64,000 nt of DNA from NCBI RefSeq assembly GCF_000372465.1, contig NZ_AQUZ01000006.1, positions 129,417-193,416 of the forward strand. The letters run 5' to 3'. Of this stretch, positions 8,601 to 18,196 are shown in pieces. A program made the position numbers and the translations under genes. Each line of letters opens with the position of its first letter. Position 1 is the first letter of the stretch. A model generated the notes under the pieces. The model was not told the origin of the DNA and searched no databases. It worked only from the letters and a program-made list of their open reading frames with translations. This DNA is from Kribbella catacumbae DSM 19601 (GTDB lineage Bacteria; Actinomycetota; Actinomycetes; Propionibacteriales; Kribbellaceae).

Positions 8601-11600
8601 CCCGCGTTGTCGTAGCTGTACCGCGCGACCGGTACCGTCCGCATCGCAGGCGTGACGAGGTCTGGATCCCAAGCGGTGAAGGAGATCTCCTTCACCCGCC
8701 CGAGATAGTCACCCCAGGCCGCCTCGGTGCTGCCGGTGGCCGTGGTCGCGGTGGCATAGGTGAAGTTCAGCGCCCGGCAGCCACGGGCCATCGTCGCGCA
8801 GCTGACACCATCCGGAACCGGTGCCAGCATGCGGATCGGCCGTACTACCTCCGCACCGCCGATCGTCACCTTCTCCCAGTTGTAGGTGGTGATCTGATTA
8901 CTGCCCGGCAGCGTTGTCGCCGTCGGGTAGTACTTGCCGGCAGTTGTCCCCGTGACCCGGCCGAACGTGACGATCGAGCCTTGCTCGTCCGCGAGTTTGT
9001 ACGTGTCGGTCGCACTCGCGTAGGTCAGCTTCAGGGTCTCCTGCCCCACCTCGGGGTCGAAGTTCACACCGTCGCGAGCCGTGAAGCCGACGGTGTCGCC
9101 CTCGGGGGTTCCGACCTGGATCAGCGTGCCGAAGACGTCGAGGGACGTGTACGGCGTCTGGGCCTCGTCCACGATCGCCCCGGAGATCCAGCCCGGTCCG
9201 AACATGCCCGAAGCATCGGTCTTGGCCGACTGGCGGCTGTTGTAGGTCCGGTTGACGGTCAGATCGCTGCCATAGGAGTCGACCGTCACATCGGTTTCGG
9301 ACATGGTGAGGTTGCCGGTCAACAGGTTGACGTCACCGGGGCCGACCTCGTCGGTGGCCGCTGTCGCGAGGTTGCGGTCGAAGGTGAGCTTCACCCCACC
9401 CGACGATGCGGCCGTGCCACCGATGAAGTTGCCCCGGATCTGGACCGGTCCGTCCCGCGGGATCGACTGGGTGTCGACCGCGGCCAGAGTGGCCTCCAGG
9501 TTCCAGTTCAGCTTCGGGAACTGTCCGCTGCCACTGGTCGCCAGCGGCCAGGTCACGGCACCGCCACCGGCGGCCACCTGAACGTGAGCGGCCGGGATCG
9601 TCACCCAGGCGTCGGTATCTCCGCGACGCCACTGGTAGGTGACACCGGTGGCCGTAGTACGGCCCGCGCCGACGATCGCTGTCTTGGCCGCGCTGACGTC
9701 ACCGTTCTTCGGTGAGATCACCGCGCCACCACCGACAGCGAACCCGTACGCCGTCAGCGGCGACCGGTTGCCGGCCTTGTCCCTGGTTCGGACCCACAAC
9801 GTGTGCGGTCCGTCCGCGGTCGGGGTGATGCTGACGCTGGTGGTCGCCCCCGGGGTGGCGGCGTTGATCACCTCGTCCGGCGGGTTGGTGTCGACGCCGT
9901 ACTCGTAGGCCACTACGTCGCCGACACCTGCGGCGCCGAAGGTGAAGGTCCCCGCCGTACCGGCTGCACCTGACCACTGGCCGACCGGGTACGTCGTGGA
10001 CGAAACAGTCGGTGCACTTGCGGGTGCGATGGTGTCGACGGTGAATTCGCACCAGGACGACCATGCGCCAGGCGTCGTACCGTCGGTGCCCTGCACTCGC
10101 CAGGCGTAACTGCCGCCCTCGACGAAGGCACCAGTGGGGATCGTGGTGCCCAGCCAGGCGCCGGATGCGCCGGGGCCTTCGGTGGCCGTGGTGGTGGCTC
10201 CGCCGATCGGCTGCCACTCGAAGTTGCCGTACACCTTGGCGCCGAGACCATCGCTGATCTGTGCCCGCAACTGCGGCGTACGGGTGGAGATGTACGGACG
10301 TGCGGCGCCGGTGCCGCAAACCGTCGCAGGGGCGGTCGCCTGGGCGTTCACCGCGGTCTTGGTCTGGTAGGTGACCGTCACCGACGGCGGGTTGGCCGCG
10401 GCCTCACGGGAGGCGAACCGCTTCCAGCTGGTGCTGCTGGTCTCGCTGGCCGCCTTGATCCCGATGTTCGTCTTGGTGGCATGGTTGGTCGCCGTGTGCT
10501 GGAACGCGGCCGTCACTGGGATCGTCACCCAGCCGGCACCGCAGGAGGACGAGAAGCCCTTCGTCTGGGTCGACGTACCGACCTTCTCCAGCTCGGCCGG
10601 TTGCGCGGTCCACCGCGCCGCGTTCGTGACGTCGGCGGTGCGCCAGGCCTCCCAGCCCGCCGCCGTGCAGGAGTACGAGTGGGTCTCCCACAGATTCAGC
10701 GTGGCGGCCTGGATCTGCTTGTCCCAGAGCCATTCCTGGTTGTCGAATCGCAGGAACGACCTGGCCTTGTTGCCGCCGCCGTCGTAGGTGCCGAGCTTCA
10801 GCTCGGTCGCAGCGGACTGGTCGCTGGTGTAGGTGTTCTGCACGAACGCGTCGAAGTTCGCACCCGAACTCTGCGACGGGTCTATCGTCACCGGATAGAC
10901 CGTCTTCGGATCACTCAGGAAGCCGGCGTCCGGCGTCAGGACCAGCGCGTTCTTGGCCAGGCCGAGCCCGACCGCGGCCCGGCGGGTGTGCTCACCGGAA
11001 GCCTTGTCGACGGTCGAGTCCCACATCACCGGAGCCGGCACGTCGCGACTCACCGTGCCCGACGAGACCTTCAGGCCGCCCTTGCCATCCAGCTTGGTGG
11101 TCATGCCGTCGGTCTTCCACGGCATCCGGAGCTGCTTGAGCTGGGCGGCAGCCGCCTTGTTCTTCACCACCAGGTGCTGCTGGTAGCCCGTCCGGGTCGC
11201 CTCGACGACGAGGTCCACGCCGGGCTTCACCTCGCGGTACGTGGCGATGTTGCCGTCGAGTTCGGGGGCCGGCAACGGTCCGGACCAGCCGAGGCTGGAA
11301 CGGCGCCCTTCGCACCAACGGCGACCAGTTCGTGGTCTGCCTTGCCGGTGGTGGCACCAGCAAGCGTCAGCCCGTACGGGTGGGCCCGGGGAGCGACCGA
11401 GCCGTCGGCCTGCTGGACCAGCGTCAGGTCGACGTCGATCCACTCCCCTTCCTCGTCATGCATCCGGACCGGACCGGCGGCGACGGTCGCCTCGATCCGG
11501 CCCGAGGGCAGCGCGCGGTACTCGGTGGTCTCGGTGGTCTTGCCGGTGATGAGTACCGGCTTGCCAGTCGTCCTGGCGGTGACGACGGCCGCTGCCTCGT

Positions 11601-11778
11601 CAGGACGTTCGAGCGGCAGGTCGGCGGCCGCGGTCGTCTCTTCAGTCGGTGCGGCTACGGTTTCGGCGGGAACTTGCAGCACGGCTGCCACCAGCGCCAG
11701 ACCGACAGTGACGCCGATCCAGCGCGCCGAGCGGCGGCCGGGATATGGACCGAGTAGGCGCGATCTTGGATAGGGCAT
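5651..11778 (-). pseudogene. RHS-repeat/DNRLRE secreted protein gene with a one-base frameshift
   Basis: The ATG at 11778 has a good AGAGAGGTC site and opens a frame with a signal segment (ARWIGVTVGLALVAAVLQ). The frame runs to about 11305, where it falls out of phase; the rest of the protein (about 1,880 residues) continues in another frame down to 5651. Alignment with the short paralogue shows one base missing between 11302 and 11316. Order of parts: signal peptide, DNRLRE domain, Ig-like segment, RHS entry (NLLTGNLTMSETDVTVDSYG), many YD repeats (such as YDTLGRVTSYKDADGN) and the RHS core end DPIYGGGCNAYEYACADPVD. A very basic tail of about 110 residues follows. Such proteins are large secreted shells with a variable C-terminal effector. 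The frameshift may be real or a sequencing error. Confidence 0.85.
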
Positions 11779-11980
11779 GGGTGACCTCTCTGCGAAGCCG
11801 GTTTCCACGCACGGCACAGCACATCGCGCGGCGAACGCCGCGGATGTCTCTGCAGCTGGGGGACAGCAGTGGGCGGGAACCTGAGGGTGGACGGGGCGGA
11901 ACTCCTCGTCCACCAGCCTGCTGCCTGCGCCCGCTCACCGACAGGTCAGAAGTGGACAATTTCCCGAACTGGCCAAGCGC

Positions 11981-12003
11981 CCACCCCACCCCACCCCACC
12001 CCG
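11981..12003 (-). other. G-quadruplex motif upstream of the RHS gene
   Basis: The plus strand shows four tandem CCACC/CCCAC units, so the minus strand carries four runs of GGGG separated by single T. This is an ideal quadruplex pattern. It lies about 200 bp upstream of the RHS start codon, on that gene's sense strand. The rest of the 396-bp gap holds two hairpins near the LuxR gene and no open frame that I can support. Confidence 0.6.
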
Positions 12004-12114
12004 CCGACACCCGAAGCCCGGCGGGACGCGGCAAGCCCACTAGAGGTGGGCATGCACACCAAACGGCGGCCTCGGACAGGGTCTACCTTGTCCAAGGTCG
12101 CCGCTTGGGGTACG

Positions 12115-12133
12115 AGCCCACCAGTGGTGGGCT
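12115..12133 (-). terminator. Hairpin downstream of the LuxR gene
   Basis: An 8-bp perfect stem (AGCCCACC / GGTGGGCT) with a 3-base loop lies 41 bp past the LuxR stop codon. A weaker hairpin with GCCCAC / GTGGGC arms lies at about 12034-12050. Together they are the likely end of that transcript. Confidence 0.5.
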
Positions 12134-12174
12134 TGCCACCTCCCTCCAGCAGCGGGGGCGGGCGGGGAGGGGGT

Positions 12175-13194
12175 TCAGCTGAGGAGGCCGAGGCGTTGGG
12201 CGGCGGCGCCGGCGGCGAAGCGGGTGGGGGCGTCGACGAACTCCATCACCGTGGAGATGTGCCGGCGGACGGTGCGCACACTGAGGCCGAGATGGCGGGC
12301 GATCGCTTCGTCCTTGAGCCCATGGACCAGCAGGGACAGGACTTCCCGCTCGGTCGCGCCGAGCTGATGGGAGTCGGGCCGAGTCCGTACGGCGCCTGGC
12401 AGCACGACTGGAGTGGCGGCCGACCACAGCTGGTCGTAGTACTGGGTCAGCGCGGCGATGAGCACCGCCGAGCGGACGAGCAGGGCGCCGCTCGTCCCGG
12501 TCGGGACCAGACCGACGAGCGCGAAGTGGTCGTCCACGATGAGCAGGCGCATCGGCAGGCTGTGCGCAGTACGGACTTCGATCCCTGCCTCGACGGCGGC
12601 TCGAACCGCTTCGGTGCCTCGGGGGCCGGCGAGGAACTCCGGCGTACAGAGCTCGCGGAACCGCATCGAGTCACAGGTACTCGCGAGCGGCGACGGAAGG
12701 ATCGGCGCGGTCTGATCAGGATCGGGGACGGAGATCGAGCGGTAGGCGCACTGGACGGTGTGGATCGAGGTCATCCAGCGTTCGGCGATCTCGTCGCGAT
12801 CGGTCAGCAGCTGGGCGAGCAGCGACGGCACCTCGCTCGCCTGCCTGTCATGCAACTGCCGCTGATGATGCAGTTCGGCCGCGGCGACATACCCCTGGAC
12901 GAGCCGGTCCTGCTGGCGGGCGAGCTCACGCTGGACCTGGGTCAGCAACCCGCTCGTCGCGATCAGCGGATCGACTGGCCGGAGCGTCTCGATGCCCTGG
13001 AACCGGTGCAGGTAGGCGAGCTGCCGGGTGATCAGCTCCTGGCCGACCACGTCGTACTCCGACCACGGGCGCTGGCCGAGGCCGATCAGCTCCAGGTAGC
13101 CGTCGGCGATCGGCGCGGGCAGCAGTTCCCGGAAGAGTTTCTCGTGCTCGGAAAGATCCGGCTGCTGGCGACCCAGACTCACATTGGCAACCAC
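12175..13194 (-). CDS. LuxR-family regulator with TrmB/PLD-like sensor region
   Basis: The C-terminus holds a clear LuxR helix-turn-helix (LGATEREVLSLLVHGLKDEA, then IARHLGLSVRTVRRHISTV). The start resembles a TrmB-like helical region (LSEHEKLFRELL). The middle has SLPMRLLIVDDHFALVGLVP, a phospholipase-D-like strand seen in this class of actinobacterial regulators but lacking the HKD catalytic pair. These proteins are DNA-binding regulators whose signal is mostly unknown. The start is uncertain: GTG at 13194 has GGGGG 5 bases upstream and is preferred. GTG at 13182 is possible, and ATG at 13374 would overlap the upstream gene. With the chosen start the protein is 339 residues. The upstream glycosidase-like gene is on the same strand, 112 bp away. 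Confidence 0.78.
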   Translation of the reverse strand: MVANVSLGRQQPDLSEHEKLFRELLPAPIADGYLELIGLGQRPWSEYDVVGQELITRQLAYLHRFQGIETLRPVDPLIATSGLLTQVQRELARQQDRLVQGYVAAAELHHQRQLHDRQASEVPSLLAQLLTDRDEIAERWMTSIHTVQCAYRSISVPDPDQTAPILPSPLASTCDSMRFRELCTPEFLAGPRGTEAVRAAVEAGIEVRTAHSLPMRLLIVDDHFALVGLVPTGTSGALLVRSAVLIAALTQYYDQLWSAATPVVLPGAVRTRPDSHQLGATEREVLSLLVHGLKDEAIARHLGLSVRTVRRHISTVMEFVDAPTRFAAGAAAQRLGLLS

Positions 13195-13256
13195 GGCGTC
13201 CCCCACCACAGTCAGCCACCGCTCGGTGGCACTCAGTCGTGATGACAGGAAGCTAC

Positions 13257-13277
13257 CACTGGAAATCGATTTCAGTG
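13257..13277. promoter_or_regulatory. Near-palindrome upstream of the LuxR gene
   Basis: CACTG-AAATCGATTT-CAGTG is a perfect 20-bp palindrome apart from one extra G. It lies in the 112-bp gap upstream of the LuxR start, with AT content well above the surroundings. It could be an autoregulatory operator or a weak terminator of the upstream gene. Confidence 0.4.
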
Positions 13278-13306
13278 AGGAAGTTTCAGAAAACTGCTCA
13301 TGTCGG

Positions 13307-15226
13307 TCAGATGATGCCCAAACGAAGCGAGTAGACCAGCGCCCAGTCCTGGTCGTTGGCCAGCGGGTCCGCAACGTGGGCGGGGCGATTGTTGACGGCG
13401 CTGGGATAGACGAACGCGCAGGTGGCCGAGCCGTCGGGGTGGAAGTTCACGAGGTTGGCGCGAAGGATCGCCTGGCCGGCTGCGGTGAGCCAATCGGCTT
13501 CGGTCGAGGAGACCAGGTCACGCGGCCAGGTCAGGTAGACGGAGGCGCTGAGCACAGACCAGTAGTGCGGGAAGACGTCACCCCACAGGCGCAGCAAGCC
13601 GAACCAGTACCCGTCCCAGTGACGGATCGGGACATGCCGCATCCGTACGTCGGGCTGGTCTGCGGCGAAGGCGGTCAGCCAGGGCAAGCGCTTTGTGAGC
13701 TCGGTTGGGTCGAAGGGCTTCTCCTGGTGAGCGGCGATCAAAAGCTCCAGAAGTGGAGCGACCATCGACTGCTCGTAGTTGACCTCGTGGGGTGGGAGGT
13801 CGTCGCCGTAGTCGAGAAAGGCGCGCGCGTGCCTGGCCAGGTGATCGCGCATCCGGGCAGACACCTCGTCGACGGTGGACAGCTCCCGCAGAATCGGTCC
13901 CAGGTCGAAGGCGAGGAAGTGGTCGCCGCCCAGTTCGTAGTACCGGTCGATGATGCGGATGGCTGTCTTGACGTCACCCTGGCCGAGGAAGAAGCGGGCG
14001 AACCAAGGGAAGTTGTAGAGCCGGACGTGGCTCTCGTGCAGGCTGTCGTCGGCGACCGTACCGTCGTCGGCGACCAGGTGCTCCGTGACGAACCGCTGGT
14101 AGCCGGCCAGCGCCTCGTCCAGTTCGGCCCGGTCACCCCAGCCACGATCTCTGGTTGCCTGGAGCAACAATGCCGTGCCGATCCGCTCGCGGGCGTCCGA
14201 CCAGTCGCGCCAGGCGCCGGAGAGCACCCGCAGACCGGTCTCGGTGTCGTAGGGCACGAAGGAGAAGCGACGGCTGTCACTCAACTCGACCGGCCTTTGG
14301 TGATCGAGCACGAACCGCACGCGCCGCTCGACGATGGTGCGCAACGGCTCGTGGAACAGCACATTGACGCGTGAGGTCCGCTTGCCATCGGTCGCTTCGA
14401 CGTACTGCGTACCGGGGGTGTCCGAGGTGACGGACGCGGGCCCGGTCGCGTGATCGGCCAACTGGAGCGCGATCGTCTCGCCGATCTCGGCAGCGAGGGT
14501 CGTCGCGTCGATGAGTGGCTCGCGGGTGGCGTGGAAGGCGGCGAGGGTGTCGTGCCAGGCGAGTTGCCAGGTCCAGCGGTGGGACTCGCCGGGTTGGAGG
14601 ACGATGCGGGGCTGACCGCCCATCGCGTGCGGCGCGCGGGCGTGGTCGGTGGCGTGGAGGTAGAGATGGCCGCGGATGTTGCTGCCGGTGCCGCCGTCGC
14701 GGGACTCGACGGAGTACGCCCATAGCTCGCCCTCCGTGAGTTGCAGGCCGAGCCCGGGTCCGCTGCCGTCCATCGGCACCGCCCAGACCCAGGAGTCCGC
14801 GCCACCCGTCCAGAGGTGAGCGTGGACTGCGCCGTTGAGGCTCTCCCGGCTAGAGCTGTAGAGGTCGCGGTACGGCGTACTGACCGCGAGTGATCCGATC
14901 GCGACTGGCTCGTCTGCTGTGTTCCGTACTTCGTACGTCTCGGTCCAGTGCTCGCCGAACCGGCGGCCGACTCTCAACTCCAGGTCGCCCAGGCGGTGGA
15001 GCAGGTCGATCCCGGTCTGCCGCCACCTCGTGAAGTCCGGCGCGTCGAACCGGTGGCTGCCACGATCGGTGATCACGAAGCCTTTGCCCCAGTAGTGCGT
15101 GGGGTCATGCACGACGCCGTCTTCGAGCAGCATGGAGTGCTTCCGGAGGGGATGCAGCACCGCCGCCACCGCCCCGTCCTCGGTCAGCTCAACCTGCCCG
15201 GCCCCGAACGCAAATGTTTCCCGCAT
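13307..15226 (-). CDS. Six-hairpin glycosidase-like protein of unknown substrate
   Basis: A 639-residue protein with no signal peptide, so probably cytoplasmic. The N-terminal half is beta-rich (TYEVRNTADEPVAIGSLAVS) and resembles the beta-sandwich of family GH65/GH94-like enzymes. The C-terminal half is helical with repeated aromatic loops (YNFPWFARFFLGQGDVKTAI, IRHWDGYWFGLLRLWGD, VYLTWPRDL), as in alpha/alpha six-barrel glycosidases. I cannot name a catalytic acid with confidence or assign a family number. It is divergent from a PPOX-type gene 78 bp away and upstream of the LuxR regulator, which may regulate it. ATG at 15226 is the only reasonable start. Confidence 0.6.
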   Translation of the reverse strand: MRETFAFGAGQVELTEDGAVAAVLHPLRKHSMLLEDGVVHDPTHYWGKGFVITDRGSHRFDAPDFTRWRQTGIDLLHRLGDLELRVGRRFGEHWTETYEVRNTADEPVAIGSLAVSTPYRDLYSSSRESLNGAVHAHLWTGGADSWVWAVPMDGSGPGLGLQLTEGELWAYSVESRDGGTGSNIRGHLYLHATDHARAPHAMGGQPRIVLQPGESHRWTWQLAWHDTLAAFHATREPLIDATTLAAEIGETIALQLADHATGPASVTSDTPGTQYVEATDGKRTSRVNVLFHEPLRTIVERRVRFVLDHQRPVELSDSRRFSFVPYDTETGLRVLSGAWRDWSDARERIGTALLLQATRDRGWGDRAELDEALAGYQRFVTEHLVADDGTVADDSLHESHVRLYNFPWFARFFLGQGDVKTAIRIIDRYYELGGDHFLAFDLGPILRELSTVDEVSARMRDHLARHARAFLDYGDDLPPHEVNYEQSMVAPLLELLIAAHQEKPFDPTELTKRLPWLTAFAADQPDVRMRHVPIRHWDGYWFGLLRLWGDVFPHYWSVLSASVYLTWPRDLVSSTEADWLTAAGQAILRANLVNFHPDGSATCAFVYPSAVNNRPAHVADPLANDQDWALVYSLRLGII

Positions 15227-15304
15227 CTTTTCAACCTAGCGATGTCGAGAAGGTGTGGGCGGCTTCGTCCCCCGGGTGTAGACCAACCGAGAGGAAGTTT
15301 CACC

Positions 15305-15793
15305 ATGGACAGCCAGCAGATCACCGAGATCCTCGCCAAGCCGTACTCGCAGCAGTTGCTGAACGGCCCGACGCCGGCCCGGCTGGCCTATGACGGCCTG
15401 GACGGGGACCCGCGAGTGATCCCGATCGGCTTCTGGATCGAGGGCGACAAGCTCGTGATGGCCACCGTGCCGAAGTCGGCCAAGGTCGCCGCGCTGCGCA
15501 GGAACCCGAAAGTCGCCCTCACCATCGACACCAGCGCCTTCCCGCCGAAGGCCCTCCTGCTCCGCGGCACCACCGAGGTCGAGCTGGTCCAAGGCATCCC
15601 CGAGGGCTACCTGACCGCCGGCCGCAAGGTGATGACTGAGGACCAGTACCCCGGCTGGCTCGAGGGCGTGAAGGCTCTGTACTCCGAGATGGTCGTCCTC
15701 ACCGTCACCCTCACCTGGGCCAAACTCCTCGACTTCGAAACCACCCTCCCGAAGTCGGTCGAAGACCTGATCGCCGCCCAGCATGAGAGGTGA
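15305..15793 (+). CDS. Pyridoxamine 5'-phosphate oxidase-fold (PPOX) protein
   Basis: A 162-residue split-barrel flavin or F420-binding protein. The segment RLAYDGLDGDPRVIPIGFWI followed by KLVMATVPKSAKVAALRRNP and VALTIDT is the usual order of strands in PPOX-class proteins. LLLRGTTEVEL and the Trp-rich WLEGVKALY follow. Actinobacterial members commonly bind F420, heme or biliverdin rather than make PLP, so the reaction is open. The ATG at 15305 has GAGAGGAAG about 8 bases upstream. It faces the glycosidase-like gene and ends before a repeat region. No partner gene is evident. Confidence 0.82.
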   Translation: MDSQQITEILAKPYSQQLLNGPTPARLAYDGLDGDPRVIPIGFWIEGDKLVMATVPKSAKVAALRRNPKVALTIDTSAFPPKALLLRGTTEVELVQGIPEGYLTAGRKVMTEDQYPGWLEGVKALYSEMVVLTVTLTWAKLLDFETTLPKSVEDLIAAQHER

Positions 15794-15924
15794 CCCCGGA
15801 CCGCCACCACTCACAAACCTGCCGTTTCCACCCGAGAGCACGCCTGTGCACGCTTGGCCGGAGGCCACCACCCGAGTTTCGTGAGTGGTGGCGGTCCGCA
15901 GCTTTCAGAGGTTGTTGGCGCGGC

Positions 15925-16072
15925 CCCCGCCCCTCCACCACTGCTTTTAACTAGAGGCCATTCGCGCGGCGGATGACGTCGACGACGTTCGACATCATCC
16001 CCGCCCCACCACCACTGCTTTTAACTAGAGGCCATTCGCGCGGCGGATGACGTCGACGACGTTCGACATCAT
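15925..16072. repeat. 74-bp tandem duplication spanning the meaA 3' end
   Basis: Two adjacent 74-bp units (15925-15998 and 15999-16072) are identical except for one base, T15934 versus A16008. Each holds the last 15 codons and stop of meaA plus about 25 bp of 3' flank. Only the unit at 15999-16072 is joined to the gene; the other is an orphan copy of its tail. The near identity points to a recent event. Confidence 0.93.
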
Positions 16073-18004
16073 GCCGGTGAGGTCGTAGTCCTTGGGGGTG
16101 TAGACGGCGGCGACGCCGGCTGCCTGGAGGGCGCGGGCGTCGGCGTCGGGGACGATGCCGCCGACGACGACCGGGACGTCTTCGAGCCCGGCCGCGCGCA
16201 GGCCGGCGACGACCTGCGGGACGAGTTCCATGTGCGAGCCGGACAGGATCGACAGTCCGACACAGTGCACGTCCTCGGCAACAGCCGCGGCGACGATCTG
16301 CTCGGGGGTCAACCGGATCCCTTGGTAGATCACCTCGAAACCGACATCGCGAGCCCGTACCGCGACCTGCTCGGCGCCGTTCGAGTGCCCGTCCAGACCG
16401 GGCTTGCCGACCAGGAACCGCAGCCGGCCACCCAGTTCCTCCGACGTCGACGCGACCTTCGCCCGGACGGCCGCGATCGCCTCACCACCGCCGGACACCC
16501 CGACCGACCCGGTCACCCCGGTCGGTGCGCGGTACTCGCCGAACATCTCCCGCAGTACGCCGGCCCACTCCCCCGTCGTCGCCCCAGCCCGGACGCATTT
16601 CAGGGTCGCCTGCATCAGGTTCTCGGTGCCCTTCGCCGCGTCGCGCAAAGTGGTCAGCGCATCCTCGACCGCCTTGCTGTCCCGCTGAGCACGCCATTCT
16701 TCCAGCGACTTCAGGGCGGCGGCTTCGGCCTGCGGATCCGACGTCTGGATCGCGGTGTCGAGATCGGCCGTGAGTGGTGACGGATCGGTGTTGTCGAACT
16801 TGTTGACGCCGACGACGACCTGCTCACCCGACTCGATCCGCTGCCGGCGCTCGGCGTGCGACGCGACCAGCGCCTGCTTTAGATAACCACTCTCCACCGC
16901 GACGACGGCACCACCCATCGCCTGAACGCGGTCGATCTCATCCTGCGCCCCGGCGACCAACTCGTCCACCTTCGCCTCGATCACGTGCGAGCCGTCGAAG
17001 ATGTCCTCGTACTCGAGCAGGTCCGACTCGTACGCGAGCACCTGCTGCATGCGCAGCGACCACTGCTGATCCCACGGCCGCGGCAGTCCGAGCGCCTCGT
17101 TCCAGGCCGGCAGCTGGACGGCCCGGGCACGCGCGTTCTTGGACAGCGTGACGCCGAGCATCTCCAGCACGATCCGCTGCACGTTGTTCTCGGGTTGCGC
17201 CTCGGTCAGGCCGAGCGAGTTCACCTGTACGCCGTACCGAAGGCGGCGCGCCTTGGCATCCGTCACGCCGTACCGGTTGACGCAGATCTCGTCCCAGAGC
17301 CGCACGAACGCGCGCATCTTGCAGGTCTCCTCGATGAACCGCACACCGGCGTTCACGAAAAACGAGATCCGCTGCACGACATCCCCGAACCGCTCAGCCG
17401 GGACCTGACCGCCGTCGCGGACGCGATCCAGTACTGCGATCGCGGTCGACAGCGCGAAGGCCAACTCCTGCACGGGCGTCGCGCCGGCCTCCTGCAGGTG
17501 GTAGCTGCAGATGTTGATCGGGTTCCACTTGGGGACGTTCGAGACCGTGTAGGCGATCAGGTCGGTGGTCAGCCGCAGCGACGCGTCCGGCGGGAAGGCA
17601 TACGTCCCGCGCGACAGGTACTCCTTGACGATGTCGTTCTGGGTCGTGCCGGTCAGCTCGTCCGGCAACGCGCCCTGCTCCTGCGCGGCGACCTGGTAGA
17701 GCGCGAGCAACCACATCGCGGTCGCGTTGATCGTCATCGACGTGTTCATCTGCGCGAGCGGGATCTGGTCGAACAGCGCGCGCACGTCACCCAGATGAGC
17801 CACCGGTACGCCGACCTTGCCGACCTCGCCCTTGGCCAGCGGGTGATCGGCGTCGTACCCGGTCTGGGTGGGCAGGTCGAAGGCGACCGACAGTCCCGTC
17901 TGCCCCTTGGCCAGGTTGCGCCGGAAGAGCGCATTCGACTCCGCCGCCGACGAGTGGCCGGCGTACGTCCGCATCACCCAGGGGCGGTCCTTCTCGGAGG
18001 TCAT
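16025..18004 (-). CDS. meaA: Ethylmalonyl-CoA mutase-type protein MeaA
   Basis: A 659-residue adenosylcobalamin-dependent mutase. The start (DRPWVMRTYAGHSSAAESNA, then GQTGLSVAFDLPTQTGYDAD) is characteristic of the MeaA/Ecm branch, which joins both the substrate barrel and the B12 domain in one chain. The C-terminal B12-binding domain has LDGHSNG, with the His that ligates cobalt, and LSILSGSH later. The family converts ethylmalonyl-CoA to methylsuccinyl-CoA in the ethylmalonyl-CoA pathway of acetyl-CoA assimilation. Crotonyl-CoA carboxylase/reductase, its usual neighbour, is not in the window. ATG at 18004 is chosen because the protein then begins just before the conserved block; its ribosome site is weak. 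The 3' end is duplicated in tandem. Confidence 0.88.
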   Translation of the reverse strand: MTSEKDRPWVMRTYAGHSSAAESNALFRRNLAKGQTGLSVAFDLPTQTGYDADHPLAKGEVGKVGVPVAHLGDVRALFDQIPLAQMNTSMTINATAMWLLALYQVAAQEQGALPDELTGTTQNDIVKEYLSRGTYAFPPDASLRLTTDLIAYTVSNVPKWNPINICSYHLQEAGATPVQELAFALSTAIAVLDRVRDGGQVPAERFGDVVQRISFFVNAGVRFIEETCKMRAFVRLWDEICVNRYGVTDAKARRLRYGVQVNSLGLTEAQPENNVQRIVLEMLGVTLSKNARARAVQLPAWNEALGLPRPWDQQWSLRMQQVLAYESDLLEYEDIFDGSHVIEAKVDELVAGAQDEIDRVQAMGGAVVAVESGYLKQALVASHAERRQRIESGEQVVVGVNKFDNTDPSPLTADLDTAIQTSDPQAEAAALKSLEEWRAQRDSKAVEDALTTLRDAAKGTENLMQATLKCVRAGATTGEWAGVLREMFGEYRAPTGVTGSVGVSGGGEAIAAVRAKVASTSEELGGRLRFLVGKPGLDGHSNGAEQVAVRARDVGFEVIYQGIRLTPEQIVAAAVAEDVHCVGLSILSGSHMELVPQVVAGLRAAGLEDVPVVVGGIVPDADARALQAAGVAAVYTPKDYDLTGMMSNVVDVIRRANGL

Positions 18005-18196
18005 ATACCCGAGAGTAGGACTGTGTGCCCTTGTGAGTCGCGCTCTCGTGACTGGTGTCACCAGCGGCTTAGATCACAACGAACACGCCGGCCAGTACTA
18101 CGGGCGCAATGACGTCGGAGGTCAAGTGCGCAGGCCGGCCAGCTGGCATAGTCCGGCGCAATCGCAACACGAAGTTGCGTTGACGAAGGACGGCAG

